Positions 18,615 to 28,244 of a DNA stretch of 64,000 bases are shown here, piece by piece. Below the pieces are notes generated by a model that searched no databases, had not been told where the DNA came from, and saw only the letters and a program-made list of their open reading frames with translations. The translations under genes and the position numbers were made by a program. How positions within the stretch are numbered: position 1 is the stretch's first letter; every line of letters begins with the position of its first letter. The stretch is from positions 1,162,024 through 1,226,023 of the forward strand of contig NZ_KB900617.1 in assembly GCF_000379025.1 (NCBI RefSeq). Reading direction: 5' to 3'. Source of the DNA: Orenia marismortui DSM 5156. GTDB lineage: Bacteria; Bacillota; Halanaerobiia; Halobacteroidales; Halobacteroidaceae.

Positions 18615-18716
18615 TAGTGTACAGCGAACGCGAAAGTAATACCGCAGATTTCACCTTTCGTCTTAAGACAACGTCCCATCCTTAAGCACTTAACGCATTA
18701 CTTTCTACTCTGCCAT
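18615..18716 (-). ncRNA. Tetrahydrofolate (THF) riboswitch of folT
   Basis: Minus-strand sequence follows the THF-I class: GCAGAGTAG, GCGTTAAGTG, GGATGGGACGTTG, ACGAAAGGTG and TGCGGTATTAC appear in the expected order, closing with CGCTGT that pairs with the opening GCAG. Downstream, CTGCCA (18576-18581) can pair instead with the opening TGGCAG, and two CTTAAG copies, one abutting the GGGAGG ribosome binding site, can pair with each other. This suggests translational control; the alternative pairings are inference. Confidence 0.88.
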
Positions 18717-18721
18717 TGTTG

Positions 18722-18770
18722 TTAGGTATTAGGCTCTAGGTACTAGGTTTTCCTATTACCTAGCTCCTAA
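18722..18770. repeat. Hairpin repeat R4 overlapping the fhs stop codon
   Basis: Arms TTAGGCTCTAGGTACTAGG and CCTATTACCTAGCTCCTAA pair almost perfectly around TTTT. The units are the same TAGGNNN type as in R1-R3 but the outer GCGACA arms are missing. The fhs TAG stop (18767-18769) is inside the right arm. Confidence 0.7.
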
Positions 18771-20443
18771 AATAACCCTGTAATCTTTCCTGCTTCATCA
18801 ATATCTATATTTTCAGCAGAAGGTCTTTTAGGTAATCCAGGCATTGTCATTACAGCTCCAGTTAATGCTACTAAAAAACCTGCCCCTGCTGATACATTAA
18901 TTTTCCTAACAGTTACTTCAAACCCTCTAGGTCTTCCTTTTAAGCTTGGATCATCTGATAAAGATGCTGGTGTTTTAGCCATACAAATTGGCATCTTATC
19001 AAATCCATCTTTAACTAATTTAACAATATCTTTTTTAGCTTGTGAAGTAAAATTAACCTTATCTGCTCCATAAACTTCAGTAGCAATCTTAGTAATTTTA
19101 TCTTCAATAGAAGTTTCTACATCATATAACACTTTAAATTCTGATGGCTTTTCTATAGCATCTAATACTTTCTCAGCTAAATCAATCCCACCATCTCCAC
19201 CTTTAGCCCAAACTTGAGATAGAGCAACTTCTACACCTAACTCTTCACACCGCTTGCCAATCAACTCTAATTCAGCTTTTGTATCTGTTGGGAACTCATT
19301 AATAGCTACTACCATTGGTACACCAAATTTCTTTACATTCTCAATATGCTTCTCTAAATTTTCAAGGCCTGCTGCTAATGCACCTAAATCTTCCTTATCT
19401 AAGTTATTTTTATTTACTCCTCCATGTAATTTCAAAGCACGTGCAGTTGCAACTAATACAACAGCATCTGGAGCTAATTCTGCAAAGCGGCACTTAATAT
19501 TAAAGAACTTCTCAGCTCCTAAATCTGCCCCAAAACCAGCTTCTGTTACTACATAATCAGAAGTTTTAAGTGCTAATTTAGTTGCCATAATACTATTACA
19601 TCCATGAGCAATATTAGCAAAAGGTCCACCATGAATAAAAGCAGGTGTATTCTCTAAAGTCTGAACTAAATTTGGCTTAATAGCATCTTTTAATAATGCA
19701 GCCATCGCTCCAGCTACCTTTAAATCTCTAGCCCTTACTTTCTCACCATCATAACTATAAGCTACAACTATCTCACCTAATCTTTCTTTTAAATCTAATA
19801 TTCCTTCTGCTAAACATAAGATAGCCATAACCTCAGAAGCTACAGTAATCATATATCCATCTTGTCTAGGTTGACCATTAGCAGTTCCACCAAGTCCTAC
19901 TACAATTTCTCTTAAAGCTCGATCATTCATATCTACTACACGTTTGAAAGTAACTTTAGTTGGATCTATATTCAAATCATTTCCTTGTTTAATATGATTA
20001 TCGATGGTTGCTGATAATAAATTATGAGCTATTCCTATTGCATGAATATCACCAGTAAAATGTAAATTAATATCTTCCATCGGTACTACTTGAGAATATC
20101 CTCCACCCGCAGCTCCACCTTTAATTCCCATACACGGTCCTAAAGAAGGCTCACGTAATGCAATAGCTGTATTCTTACCTATCTTATTTAAAGCTTGACC
20201 TAACCCTACAGTAGTAGTTGATTTTCCTTCTCCTGCTGGAGTTGGATTAATTGCTGTGGTCAAGATTAACTTAGCAAATTCTTCTTTTTCCATCAATCTC
20301 TGATAAGTTTCTAACTTAATCTTCGCTTTATAGTCACCATATAGTTCAATATCTTCCTCAGTTAATCCTAACTTTGCAGCTATTTCCTTAATATGTAACA
20401 TCTTTGCCTCTTGTGCAATCTCAATATCTGATTTGTAAGCCAT
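18767..20443 (-). CDS. fhs: Formate--tetrahydrofolate ligase
   Basis: Makes 10-formyl-THF from formate, THF and ATP; feeds purine synthesis and the acetogenic/one-carbon pathway. The 558 residues include the P-loop [18 protein letters not shown] near residue 65-82, [20 protein letters not shown], the formate-site region and [15 protein letters not shown], all intact. The last residues KITGLF run into the hairpin repeat R4. Expression is under a ZTP riboswitch with an overlapping terminator (20562-20680), which fits a gene that is needed when 10-formyl-THF is short. Confidence 0.98.
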   Translation of the reverse strand: MAYKSDIEIAQEAKMLHIKEIAAKLGLTEEDIELYGDYKAKIKLETYQRLMEKEEFAKLILTTAINPTPAGEGKSTTTVGLGQALNKIGKNTAIALREPSLGPCMGIKGGAAGGGYSQVVPMEDINLHFTGDIHAIGIAHNLLSATIDNHIKQGNDLNIDPTKVTFKRVVDMNDRALREIVVGLGGTANGQPRQDGYMITVASEVMAILCLAEGILDLKERLGEIVVAYSYDGEKVRARDLKVAGAMAALLKDAIKPNLVQTLENTPAFIHGGPFANIAHGCNSIMATKLALKTSDYVVTEAGFGADLGAEKFFNIKCRFAELAPDAVVLVATARALKLHGGVNKNNLDKEDLGALAAGLENLEKHIENVKKFGVPMVVAINEFPTDTKAELELIGKRCEELGVEVALSQVWAKGGDGGIDLAEKVLDAIEKPSEFKVLYDVETSIEDKITKIATEVYGADKVNFTSQAKKDIVKLVKDGFDKMPICMAKTPASLSDDPSLKGRPRGFEVTVRKINVSAGAGFLVALTGAVMTMPGLPKRPSAENIDIDEAGKITGLF

Positions 20444-20561
20444 TTTATCTTCCCCCTTGTAGATTGTTATTATCTTTAATATTTCTTTATTCTTCTAAAG
20501 TTATCCTTTAAAATTAATTTCAATAGCTAAGTTAAAACTGAATATTCACTAAATAATAAAA

Positions 20562-20607
20562 GACCGCCTGAACAAATAGTGGATTTACACTATCTGCCCA
20601 GGCGGTC
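20562..20607 (-). terminator. Expression-platform terminator of the ZTP riboswitch
   Basis: Long stem GACCGCCTGGGCAGATAGTG / CACTATTTGTTCAGGCGGTC followed on the minus strand by TTTTATTATTT. The left arm includes the conserved CCGCCTGGGCA of the aptamer, so ligand binding and termination exclude each other. Confidence 0.9.
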
Positions 20608-20680
20608 GGCTAATTCATTATATATATATCATAATCCCTTATGGTTAAACCCATAATTATCCGCCAGTCTTATGACCTCT
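20595..20680 (-). ncRNA. ZTP (pfl motif) riboswitch of fhs
   Basis: Minus-strand order AGGTCATAAGACTGGCGG, TATGGGTTTAACCATAAGGG and the invariant CCGCCTGGGCA matches the pfl/ZTP riboswitch. It sits between a sigma-A promoter and fhs, the most common target of this class. Binding of ZTP/ZMP, a signal of 10-formyl-THF shortage, should release the terminator 20562-20607 and turn fhs on. Confidence 0.9.
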
Positions 20681-20689
20681 TTTGCTTTG

Positions 20690-20719
20690 ATTATAGCATA
20701 GATCTTTTTTATTAGTCAA
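20690..20719 (-). promoter_or_regulatory. Sigma-A promoter of fhs
   Basis: Minus-strand TTGACT (20714-20719), 18-base spacer and TATAAT (20690-20695). Transcription would begin just before the ZTP aptamer. Confidence 0.75.
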
Positions 20720-20856
20720 GGATAATTCGAAAGAATTAAGTTTAAGTAATTCTTATTATAAGTTTTATTATTTTGCTTAAACTAGCTTATCTATCAAACT
20801 CTAAAATTATAATTTTAACACCTTGTACTAATATATAAAGTGATATAGTAGCATGA

Positions 20857-20957
20857 TAATGCGACAGTTTCGGAGTTAGGAGTTAGGAAATGGGAGGTAG
20901 GAAGACCTTACTATCCCCTATGACCTAACTTCTATCACCTAAAAATGTCTCTTTATC
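20857..20957. repeat. Hairpin repeat element R3 (behind ftsH)
   Basis: Outer arms ATAATGCGACAGTTT and AAAAATGTCTCTTTAT pair imperfectly; the inner arm is a run of GGAGTTA GGAGTTA GGAAATG GGAGGTA with the complementary arm at CCTATGACCTAACTTC. It shares the flank GTGATATAG with R1. It accounts for most of the 20720-21040 gap. Confidence 0.75.
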
Positions 20958-21040
20958 CCCATTAAACGACACTATCTATATTAACTTTTGCGCCACATGC
21001 TAAAGCACTGTGGCTCATAATTTATAATTTCTTAAATCAA

Positions 21041-21068
21041 AAACCGCTAGTATAAATACTAGCGGTTT
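21041..21068 (-). terminator. Intrinsic terminator of ftsH
   Basis: 13-bp perfect stem AAACCGCTAGTAT / ATACTAGCGGTTT, 2-base loop, T-rich tail on the minus strand, 4 bases after the ftsH stop. Confidence 0.92.
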
Positions 21069-21072
21069 CAAT

Positions 21073-22938
21073 TTACTCTTCACTATTATCTTTATCTTCT
21101 AAATCCCAGTAATCTTCTTCAAGATCATCATAGAAATCCGGTTTATATTTACTAATAATAGCTTTAATCTCTTTTCTATTTAAGGTTTCCTTCTCTTTTA
21201 ATTCAGAAACCATATCTTCAACCATATCACTATTCTCTGATAAGATATCTCTAGCACTTTGATAGCATCTTTCTACCATATTTTTAGCTTCTTGATCAAT
21301 TGATGCAGCTACATCTTCACTATAATTACGACTACGCGATATATCTCTACCTAAAAATACCTGTTCATTATGCTTTTGACCCAAGGTTAATGGACCAAGC
21401 TTCTCACTCATACCATAGTCAGTAATCATATTTCTGATTATCTTAGTAGAACGCTCTAAATCATTTTGAGCTCCAGTACTAATATCATCCAAGAAGACCT
21501 CTTCAGCTACTCTACCACCCAATAACATAGTAACTTTATCCAATAGTTCAGCCTTAGTTATAAAGCTTTTATCTTCTGTTGGAAGATTAATAGTAAATCC
21601 ACCAGCTCTACCACGAGGAATAATAGTTACTTTATGGGTAGGATCAGCATTTTCTAATAGTTCTCCTAATAATGCATGCCCTGTTTCATGATAAGAAACA
21701 ATATCTTTCTCCTTTTCACTAATTATTCTACTCTTCTTTTGTGGACCTGCAATAACACGATCAATTGCATCATCAAATTCTAACATACTAATTTTATCTT
21801 TATTTCTTCGTGCAGCCAAAATAGCCGCTTCATTAGCTAAGTTTTCCATGTCAGCTCCAGTAAATCCAGGAGTTCTACGGGCTAATACCCCTAAATCAAC
21901 ATCATCAGCTATAGGTTTATTTTTAACATGGATTTCTAAAACACCTTTTCTACCTTTATAATCAGGACGATCAACAGTTACTTGACGGTCAAAACGGCCT
22001 GGTCTTAATAATGCTGGGTCTAATACATCCGGTCTATTAGTTGCAGCCATTAAAATAATTCCTTCATTTGGCTCAAAACCATCCATTTCAACAAGCAATT
22101 GGTTTAGGGTTTGTTCACGTTCATCATGACCTCCACCTACACCAGCACCACGTTGACGACCAACAGCATCTAACTCATCAATAAAAATAATACATGGTGA
22201 GTTCTTCTTCCCTTGTTCAAATAGATCTCTAACACGAGAAGCACCTACACCCACAAACATTTCTACAAAATCAGAACCACTGATAATAAAGAAAGGTACA
22301 CCAGCTTCTCCAGCAACAGCTCTAGCCATTAAAGTCTTACCTGTTCCTGGAGGACCCACTAACAATACACCTTTAGGTATCTTTGCACCTAATCTATTAA
22401 ATTTATCAGGATTTTTCAAAAATTCAACAACTTCAACTAACTCTTCTTTAACCTCTTCATAATTGGCTACATCATCAAAAGTAACCCTCTTCTTTTCATC
22501 ATCATGAAGTCTCGCCTTGCTTTTACCAAAAGACATCATCTTATTTCCGCCACCTTGCATCTTATTCATAATAAAGATCCAAGCAGCAATTAAGATAACT
22601 GTAGGTAGTAAATAAGCAAATAGCCCTGTCCACCAAGGTGGTTCAGGTTCAGGCCTTGTCTGAATATCCACATCATTTTCGTCTAAAATCTTTTCAACTT
22701 TGTCCATAGTACCAGGAATATATATATTGAAAGATTTTCCACTTGATGACTTGCCTTGAATTTTATTTTCTCCAATAGTTGTAACTTCTTTTATTTCACC
22801 AGCTTTTACCTTATTTATAAATTCACTATAACTAAGTTCTTCATTTGGTTGATTTGGCGCTATAATATATTGGGCTATTAAAACACCTATTGCTATAATT
22901 ATCAAATAAAAACCTATACTTTTTGAAAATTTCTTCAA
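21073..22938 (-). CDS. ftsH: ATP-dependent zinc metalloprotease FtsH
   Basis: Membrane-anchored AAA+ protease that degrades membrane and regulatory proteins; hexamer at the cytoplasmic membrane. The 621 residues show membrane segment 1 (about 8-26), an extracytoplasmic domain, membrane segment 2 (about 105-125), the AAA domain with Walker A GPPGTGKT (near 200) and the second region of homology [20 protein letters not shown], then the zinc site HETGH (near 420) and a long acidic tail ([19 protein letters not shown]). It is the last gene of the spoIIE-tilS-hpt-ftsH block, the same order as in Bacillus, and has its own terminator. Confidence 0.98.
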   Translation of the reverse strand: MKKFSKSIGFYLIIIAIGVLIAQYIIAPNQPNEELSYSEFINKVKAGEIKEVTTIGENKIQGKSSSGKSFNIYIPGTMDKVEKILDENDVDIQTRPEPEPPWWTGLFAYLLPTVILIAAWIFIMNKMQGGGNKMMSFGKSKARLHDDEKKRVTFDDVANYEEVKEELVEVVEFLKNPDKFNRLGAKIPKGVLLVGPPGTGKTLMARAVAGEAGVPFFIISGSDFVEMFVGVGASRVRDLFEQGKKNSPCIIFIDELDAVGRQRGAGVGGGHDEREQTLNQLLVEMDGFEPNEGIILMAATNRPDVLDPALLRPGRFDRQVTVDRPDYKGRKGVLEIHVKNKPIADDVDLGVLARRTPGFTGADMENLANEAAILAARRNKDKISMLEFDDAIDRVIAGPQKKSRIISEKEKDIVSYHETGHALLGELLENADPTHKVTIIPRGRAGGFTINLPTEDKSFITKAELLDKVTMLLGGRVAEEVFLDDISTGAQNDLERSTKIIRNMITDYGMSEKLGPLTLGQKHNEQVFLGRDISRSRNYSEDVAASIDQEAKNMVERCYQSARDILSENSDMVEDMVSELKEKETLNRKEIKAIISKYKPDFYDDLEEDYWDLEDKDNSEE

Positions 22939-23034
22939 CTATTAATCCTCCTTCCCAAAATAGAAAACTACAATTTCATATACTTTCACAATTAACAATT
23001 ATATCATACTGTATAATTTATAGCAAATTGATTA

Positions 23035-23583
23035 CTACCCCTCATAAAGTTCTGGTTCAGGAATGAAAATATATGGTATATTTCTATATTTTTCATCATA
23101 ATCTAATCCATATCCTATTACAAATTCATTTGGAATTTCAAATCCATTCCAATCTGCCTCTACTTCTTTTTCTGTCCTACGTTCAGGTTTATCTAATAAA
23201 GTACAGACTTTAATACTCTTAGGCTTTCTAGTTTTTAACATATTAATCACATGCTTTAAAGTCAATCCAGTATCTATAATATCTTCTACTATTAAAACAT
23301 GTTTATCTTCAATACTCTCCTCTAAATCTTTAATAATTCGAACATTTCCAGTACTAGTAGTTCCTCCTTCATAACTTGTAACATCCATAAAATCACAAGA
23401 AACAGGCAATTCAACTTGGCGTACCAAATCAGCCATAAAAATAAATCCACCTCTTAATATACAAACCATCACAATCTCATCGTCTTCATTATAATGATTA
23501 GTAATTGTTTTCCCCATTTCTTTAATTCTATCTTTCAATTGCTTCTCATCAATTAGTACTTCTTTAATCATTCCTTCTAGCAC
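23035..23583 (-). CDS. hpt: Hypoxanthine-guanine phosphoribosyltransferase
   Basis: Purine salvage enzyme that converts hypoxanthine or guanine to IMP or GMP with PRPP. The 182 residues show ILRGGFIFMADLVRQ, the flexible loop region DVTSYEG and the PRPP-binding VLIVEDIIDTGLTLKHV. Translation starts at a GTG that shares one base with the tilS stop (TAGTG), so it is translationally coupled to tilS. The tilS-hpt-ftsH order is conserved in Firmicutes. Confidence 0.97.
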   Translation of the reverse strand: MLEGMIKEVLIDEKQLKDRIKEMGKTITNHYNEDDEIVMVCILRGGFIFMADLVRQVELPVSCDFMDVTSYEGGTTSTGNVRIIKDLEESIEDKHVLIVEDIIDTGLTLKHVINMLKTRKPKSIKVCTLLDKPERRTEKEVEADWNGFEIPNEFVIGYGLDYDEKYRNIPYIFIPEPELYEG

Positions 23584-24989
23584 TATAACTCCTCCTTTAA
23601 TATTTGAGTCTCAATCATTAGAATTTTTTCTGTTTCGTTTGTTATTTTAAATCTATTATCTACCCTTAATCCCCCTACCCAAAATATATCACCTTCTAAA
23701 GTTGTAAAGATAGGAATTTGATCTCTTTTATCAAGTGAAATCTTATTATCAATTAAAAAATCCTTTAATTTTTTACTTCCTTTCATACCTAAAGGATAAA
23801 AACGATCACCATCTTTACGTTGTCTTAAATAAAATTCTTCTCCTATCTTATCAAGATCAAAACAAGCAATTGATGGATTACTAAGGGTTTCTTGCCAGGA
23901 ATAATTTTTATCACAAACTTTAGAATTAATCTGTAAACCTAATTTATGTAATTTCTTAACTCCTATGCTTAATTTATAATTAAAATAATCAATATCATCA
24001 TCAGCTCTAACTGCAAAAATAATCTCATTATAATTTAATCTTACACTAATATCTTGTGGCAAATCAAGTTGACTACCTGTTTCAGAGTTTTTAATCAATT
24101 CTAAAACTAACTCCACATGATTATAATAAAGATCTTTATAATCTTTTTGCAAAAAGTTATAACTCTCTCTTATAATTCTTCTTTGTATTGCCAAATCTAA
24201 ATCTAGTAATTCTTCTTTATCTAAAATTAATTTATCATCTACTTTAGATAAAGTAATCTCTTCTAACTTCTTAGTTGTATATCTAGTTAAAAACTTCTCT
24301 TCTTCTCTTAATAAATCTGCAGTTCTATTTAATGTAGCTATTAAATTATTATTATAATCCTTTTCTAAGCTCGGAATCAAATCTAACCTAACTTTATTTC
24401 TAAGGTAGATATCTTCAAAGTTACTCTTATCAATTCTTGGGTTTAATTGATGGGAAAAACAATAATTTTCTACTTCTTCTCTAGTCAGATCTATAAAAGG
24501 CCTAATAATCTTTCCTTGCCTAGGATAAATTCCACCCAATCCTTTTAGGCCAGCACCACGCAAAAATTTCATAACTACGGTTTCAGCTTGGTCATTAGCA
24601 TGATGTCCGACAGCTATTTTATTAATATTAAACTTTTCAGTTAATTCAAAAAAAAACTCATACCTAACTTGCCTAGCTGCATCTTCAGGAGATAAACCCT
24701 CTTCTTGTTGATATGATTTTACATCATAGGCTTTGGTAGTAATGGGAATTTCCCATTCTCGTGCTATTTTTTCTACAAACCTAGCATCTTCTGCAGACTC
24801 TTTACCTCTAATCATATGATCTAAATGAGCAATATGTAAAGATAAATCATATTTATCCTTCAAACTTTTTAATACATGTAATAAAGCAAGGGAATCAGGC
24901 CCCCCTGATACCCCTATTAATACTTTATCTCCATTATTTAACAGCTTATATTTATTTATAGTATCTTCTACTTTAGTTAATAAACACAT
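23583..24989 (-). CDS. tilS: tRNA(Ile)-lysidine synthase
   Basis: Modifies C34 of tRNA-Ile(CAU) to lysidine with lysine and ATP, so that the tRNA reads AUA. The 468 residues have the PP-loop SGGPDS at residues 28-33, HHANDQAETVVMKFLRG in the catalytic domain (about 140), the C-terminal TilS domain and the closing IFWVGGLRVDNRFKIT segment. Length matches Bacillus TilS. It lies between spoIIE and hpt, overlapping hpt by one base. Confidence 0.96.
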   Translation of the reverse strand: MCLLTKVEDTINKYKLLNNGDKVLIGVSGGPDSLALLHVLKSLKDKYDLSLHIAHLDHMIRGKESAEDARFVEKIAREWEIPITTKAYDVKSYQQEEGLSPEDAARQVRYEFFFELTEKFNINKIAVGHHANDQAETVVMKFLRGAGLKGLGGIYPRQGKIIRPFIDLTREEVENYCFSHQLNPRIDKSNFEDIYLRNKVRLDLIPSLEKDYNNNLIATLNRTADLLREEEKFLTRYTTKKLEEITLSKVDDKLILDKEELLDLDLAIQRRIIRESYNFLQKDYKDLYYNHVELVLELIKNSETGSQLDLPQDISVRLNYNEIIFAVRADDDIDYFNYKLSIGVKKLHKLGLQINSKVCDKNYSWQETLSNPSIACFDLDKIGEEFYLRQRKDGDRFYPLGMKGSKKLKDFLIDNKISLDKRDQIPIFTTLEGDIFWVGGLRVDNRFKITNETEKILMIETQILKEEL

Positions 24990-25137
24990 TTTTTATTAAT
25001 TCTAAGTAAAGTTAAAAATAACTTAGAATTAACTCATCCCCCTCTAAAAGTTACATAATTAAAGAAATTAGAACCTAATCTTTAAATTTCAACATAAGTT
25101 TTGTATTTTCCTTCTTAAAACGAATATTTATTTTATC

Positions 25138-27528
25138 TTAACATTTATCTACTCGAATTACAAGTACAGTCATATCATCTTTTAGATTATTATTCTCCAG
25201 CTTAGCTTTATCTAAAATATATTGAGCTAATGATTGAGGATCATTAATCAAATTATTTTTAAGAACTTTTAATATCCATTCTTCTTTAATTGTTAAATTA
25301 TGATTTGTATCTAATACTCCATCAGTCATCATAATAATTAAGTCTTTATCTTGTAATTGCAAGGAATTAGGTTGAACATCTATATTATTTAAAATTCCAA
25401 TTGGCAAAGAAGTAGACTTGATCATACTAATATCAGAACCTCTTTTTATAAAACTGGAAGCAGACCCTACCTTAACAAACTCCGCCTGACCTGTAGCTTG
25501 ATCAACATGTAATAAATCTAAAGTAGCAAAAGTATCTTCATGAGAACGAAGCCCCAATGTAGAATTAACCGTATGTAAAGAAAGTTCATAATCTAAACCA
25601 GCTTGTAACATCTTCTCTAATAAGTTAACAGCAAATCCACTCTCTCTAGAAGCTTTAGCTCCCACACCCATCCCATCACTTAAGATAGAAATAAATTTAC
25701 CATCTTTTTGTTTGAAGAAAGAATAATTATCACCTGAAATATTCTGTTCTGAACTTAAAGTTGCCACTCCATAATCAAAGCTATATTTAGCACCAGGAGC
25801 CAACTGGCAAATACAATTTCTCTTATCTAATTCTGATCCACACTCATTCCAAACCAACTCCAAATTAACTCCTAATTTATTGTTAAGCAGGGGAATCATC
25901 TTTTTAATACATTTAGAATCACCATTACAGCTATTCTTTCTAATAGTATATTGTAATTCTTCATTATTATAATTAGTAGCTAAAACTTCTTTTACCATAA
26001 ATCCATTATTCTCTAAAATACAATATATCTTATTTTCTACTTCATCTTCTGTTCTAATTTCTACAGTAAGTTCTTTAGATAATCTATCAATTACTTTAGA
26101 CATCCCAACTAACTGATCTAATAATACCTTTTCACTATTTTCTAAGCGAGACTGCCAATAAGTATTCAATTCATACATTTTCATAAATTCATTTATTGCT
26201 GTAGCTAACTTAATTTTTTTAGTACAACTTATTGTCATAATCTCATCTAAATCACCCACTGTTACTTTACCCCTATTTTCAGCAATTAATAACAAATCAA
26301 ACAAAGAATTATAAGTTTTATGAAAAGAATTCTTCCAACACGAATTATATAGATCACATTTAGAGCAGATCTTATCAGTCAGTATATCTAAAAAAGTTCC
26401 TATATTCTTTACTTCATCCTTCTCAACAACTCCTACTTCAGAAAAAGAGCTAGATAATTCTGCAAAAATACTAGAAAACTGCTCTATCCTTTGGGCAATA
26501 AAGGATTGTAACTTTCTATCTTCTAACCTTAAGCCTCTATACTTATCATCAGACAAAATATTAAAGGAAGGTAAAACTTTTTTAGGAGTTATTAATAATA
26601 GAATTCCTGCTATTATAGACTCAAAAACTATACCTGGAATATAATCTGATTTAGTAATAAAAATAATATAAATCAAGTTACTTAAAATAAATCCTATTAC
26701 TACACCTAGCTTCTTCTGTTTTTTAAAATTGCCAGCAATAAAACCTCCCAGCGCATAAATACCAATTAAAGGGTCATAACCTAAATGAGAAATACTATAT
26801 AAAAATCCTAATAAAACACCAGACATGGTAGCCAAACTAACCCCTGCTGTCAAAGCAACCACCATAACAAAATAATCTCCTAATAAGCGAACTATATTAA
26901 TTCCTTTTATAACTTCAATAGGTAAATCAGCAATTAATAAACTTACTAATATAGCCATTAATGTCAAGCTAGTTACTGTTCTCTTATTCTTGTTCTCTAT
27001 ATAAATTAAAAAATCAGGTAATATCCTTAATGATAATAATGATATTAAAAAGATCAACAAAATTTCAGAAATTGCTGTAATAAAGGATGCTGTTGAAGAA
27101 CTAATAAATACTTCAGGAAGTTGGCAAATAAAAAAACTTAAAGATGTTATTAATGAATATTTAATAGGCTTACATTCATTTAAACGCTTTAAAAGCAAAA
27201 TCAAAATAATTATACTTATTATATACTTAGCTGATAATATCCCTAATTGACTAATATATCCCGATATTACCCCTAAAGTAATTAGAGAAGTTCGTGACAA
27301 ACCTATTATCTTCTTATCATATTGATACAGAAAGATTGAAAAATAAACAAATCCTAAAGGCCTTAAATCTCCTAAAATAATAGCTCTACCAAATAAAAAA
27401 CCAATCAAAGCTAGTCCCAAATTAACATAAGGCAAAGAATTCAATTTAATAGAAAATGAATGACCTTTATTATCTTTTGAAGTTAAATTATTCTTTCTCT
27501 GGTAAATAGGCAAATCCATAGATTCCAA
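25138..27528 (-). CDS. spoIIE: Stage II sporulation protein E, serine phosphatase
   Basis: Dephosphorylates SpoIIAA and so releases sigma-F in the forespore; it also sits at the polar septum with FtsZ. The N-terminal 300-odd residues form about ten membrane segments, the middle is the regulatory/oligomerising region with a Cys-rich patch (CSKCDLYNSC), and the last 210 residues are a PP2C phosphatase with SILSDGMGVGAKASRESG and MMTDGVLDT. A longer frame opens at GTG 27564, but a TTG at 27526-27528 (or ATG at 27517-27519) follows GAGGGGTGG, so the start is set there. A Spo0A-type promoter with 21-base spacing precedes it. Confidence 0.95.
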   Translation of the reverse strand: MESMDLPIYQRKNNLTSKDNKGHSFSIKLNSLPYVNLGLALIGFLFGRAIILGDLRPLGFVYFSIFLYQYDKKIIGLSRTSLITLGVISGYISQLGILSAKYIISIIILILLLKRLNECKPIKYSLITSLSFFICQLPEVFISSSTASFITAISEILLIFLISLLSLRILPDFLIYIENKNKRTVTSLTLMAILVSLLIADLPIEVIKGINIVRLLGDYFVMVVALTAGVSLATMSGVLLGFLYSISHLGYDPLIGIYALGGFIAGNFKKQKKLGVVIGFILSNLIYIIFITKSDYIPGIVFESIIAGILLLITPKKVLPSFNILSDDKYRGLRLEDRKLQSFIAQRIEQFSSIFAELSSSFSEVGVVEKDEVKNIGTFLDILTDKICSKCDLYNSCWKNSFHKTYNSLFDLLLIAENRGKVTVGDLDEIMTISCTKKIKLATAINEFMKMYELNTYWQSRLENSEKVLLDQLVGMSKVIDRLSKELTVEIRTEDEVENKIYCILENNGFMVKEVLATNYNNEELQYTIRKNSCNGDSKCIKKMIPLLNNKLGVNLELVWNECGSELDKRNCICQLAPGAKYSFDYGVATLSSEQNISGDNYSFFKQKDGKFISILSDGMGVGAKASRESGFAVNLLEKMLQAGLDYELSLHTVNSTLGLRSHEDTFATLDLLHVDQATGQAEFVKVGSASSFIKRGSDISMIKSTSLPIGILNNIDVQPNSLQLQDKDLIIMMTDGVLDTNHNLTIKEEWILKVLKNNLINDPQSLAQYILDKAKLENNNLKDDMTVLVIRVDKC

Positions 27529-27569
27529 AAAAACCACCCCTCGTTTCCATAAAATGTAATTCACAGTTT

Positions 27570-27602
27570 ATTATACAACTTCTTAGATGGTTATTTTGTC
27601 GA
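27570..27602 (-). promoter_or_regulatory. Candidate Spo0A-controlled sigma-A promoter of spoIIE
   Basis: Minus-strand TCGACA (27597-27602) and TATAAT (27570-27575) are 21 bases apart. The -35 side overlaps TGTCGAG on the plus strand, one mismatch from the Spo0A box TGTCGAA. Spo0A-activated promoters such as spoIIE and spoIIG of Bacillus use sigma-A with 21-22 base spacing, so the geometry fits well. Confidence 0.65.
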
Positions 27603-27833
27603 GAAAAACAGAAGAGCGTTCAAAAAATTTAGACAAAAAATTATAATAACTATAAATAATAAAGAAAAGTTAAATATTTAGTCATAAATTAATAATATTT
27701 TAGCTGTTAACTTCTAGTTATTAGTTAGCTATTGTCTAGTGATTAGAACCTAATATATAAATCATTAATCAGCAAAAGTCATCTTATACAAATGTCAAGT
27801 TTCTATAGATATATGTACTAGTAAAATACAAAA

Positions 27834-27859
27834 AGATGCTATCTTAAAAGATAGCATCT
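27834..27859 (-). terminator. Intrinsic terminator of the tRNA cluster
   Basis: 12-bp perfect stem AGATGCTATCTT / AAGATAGCATCT, 2-base loop, then TTTTTGTATTTT on the minus strand, 30 bases after tRNA-Met. Confidence 0.9.
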
Positions 27860-27888
27860 ACTCTATGTTTTGATTATTAAATTCATAA

Positions 27889-27965
27889 TGGTAGCGGCGG
27901 AGGGACTTGAACCCCCGACTCTACGGGTATGAACCGTATGCTCTAGCCAGCTGAGCTACACCGCC
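27889..27965 (-). tRNA. tRNA-Met (CAT), elongator
   Basis: Folds as a full cloverleaf: acceptor GGCGGTG / CGCCGCT, anticodon stem TACGG / CCGTA with loop TTCATAC, T-arm with TTCAAGT. The 3' CCA is encoded. Paired position 1-72 (G-U) and a normal D-loop mark it as the elongator rather than initiator; tRNA-Ile2 cannot be fully excluded. Confidence 0.9.
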
Positions 27966-27974
27966 ACGGATATA

Positions 27975-28059
27975 TAATTGAGAATTGATAATGTAGAATT
28001 GAGAATTAAATATCTTTAAGAACTTCATCCTCAATTTTCATTTCTCCATTCTCCATTGA
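27975..28059. repeat. Inverted-repeat hairpin between two tRNAs
   Basis: Left arm contains ATTGAGAATTGATAATGTAG and a second AATTGAGAATT; right arm reads CCTCAATTTTCATTTCTCC then ATTCTCCATTG, its degenerate complement. It fills the whole spacer between tRNA-fMet and tRNA-Met and resembles the next spacer. Confidence 0.6.
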
Positions 28060-28063
28060 TTTT

Positions 28064-28139
<76 letters not shown>

Positions 28140-28149
28140 ACATTTATTT

Positions 28150-28240
28150 AATTTATAATTAACAATTGATAATGTATAATTAAAATCTTTAAATCCAAGA
28201 CCTTTAATCATCAATTATCAATTTTACATTGTTAATTATT
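28150..28240. repeat. Inverted-repeat hairpin between two tRNAs
   Basis: Left arm ATAATTAACAATTGATAATG plus TATAATTAAA and right arm TTTAATCATCAATTATCAAT plus TTTACATTGTTAATTATT pair over about 30 bases. It fills the spacer between tRNA-Leu and tRNA-fMet. Confidence 0.6.
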
Positions 28241-28244
28241 AAAG

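Noticed and set aside
27529-27564. Upstream GTG start for spoIIE
   Set aside because: It has no ribosome site and the GAGGGGTGG site lies inside the extended frame, so the later start is preferred. The same reasoning was used for tex, folT, dacF, pth, purR and the exonuclease-like gene.
27700-27790. Further degenerate TAGTTATTAG-type repeat upstream of spoIIE on the tRNA side
   Set aside because: The units resemble the heptad repeats but no convincing pairing arm or GCGACA edge is present.
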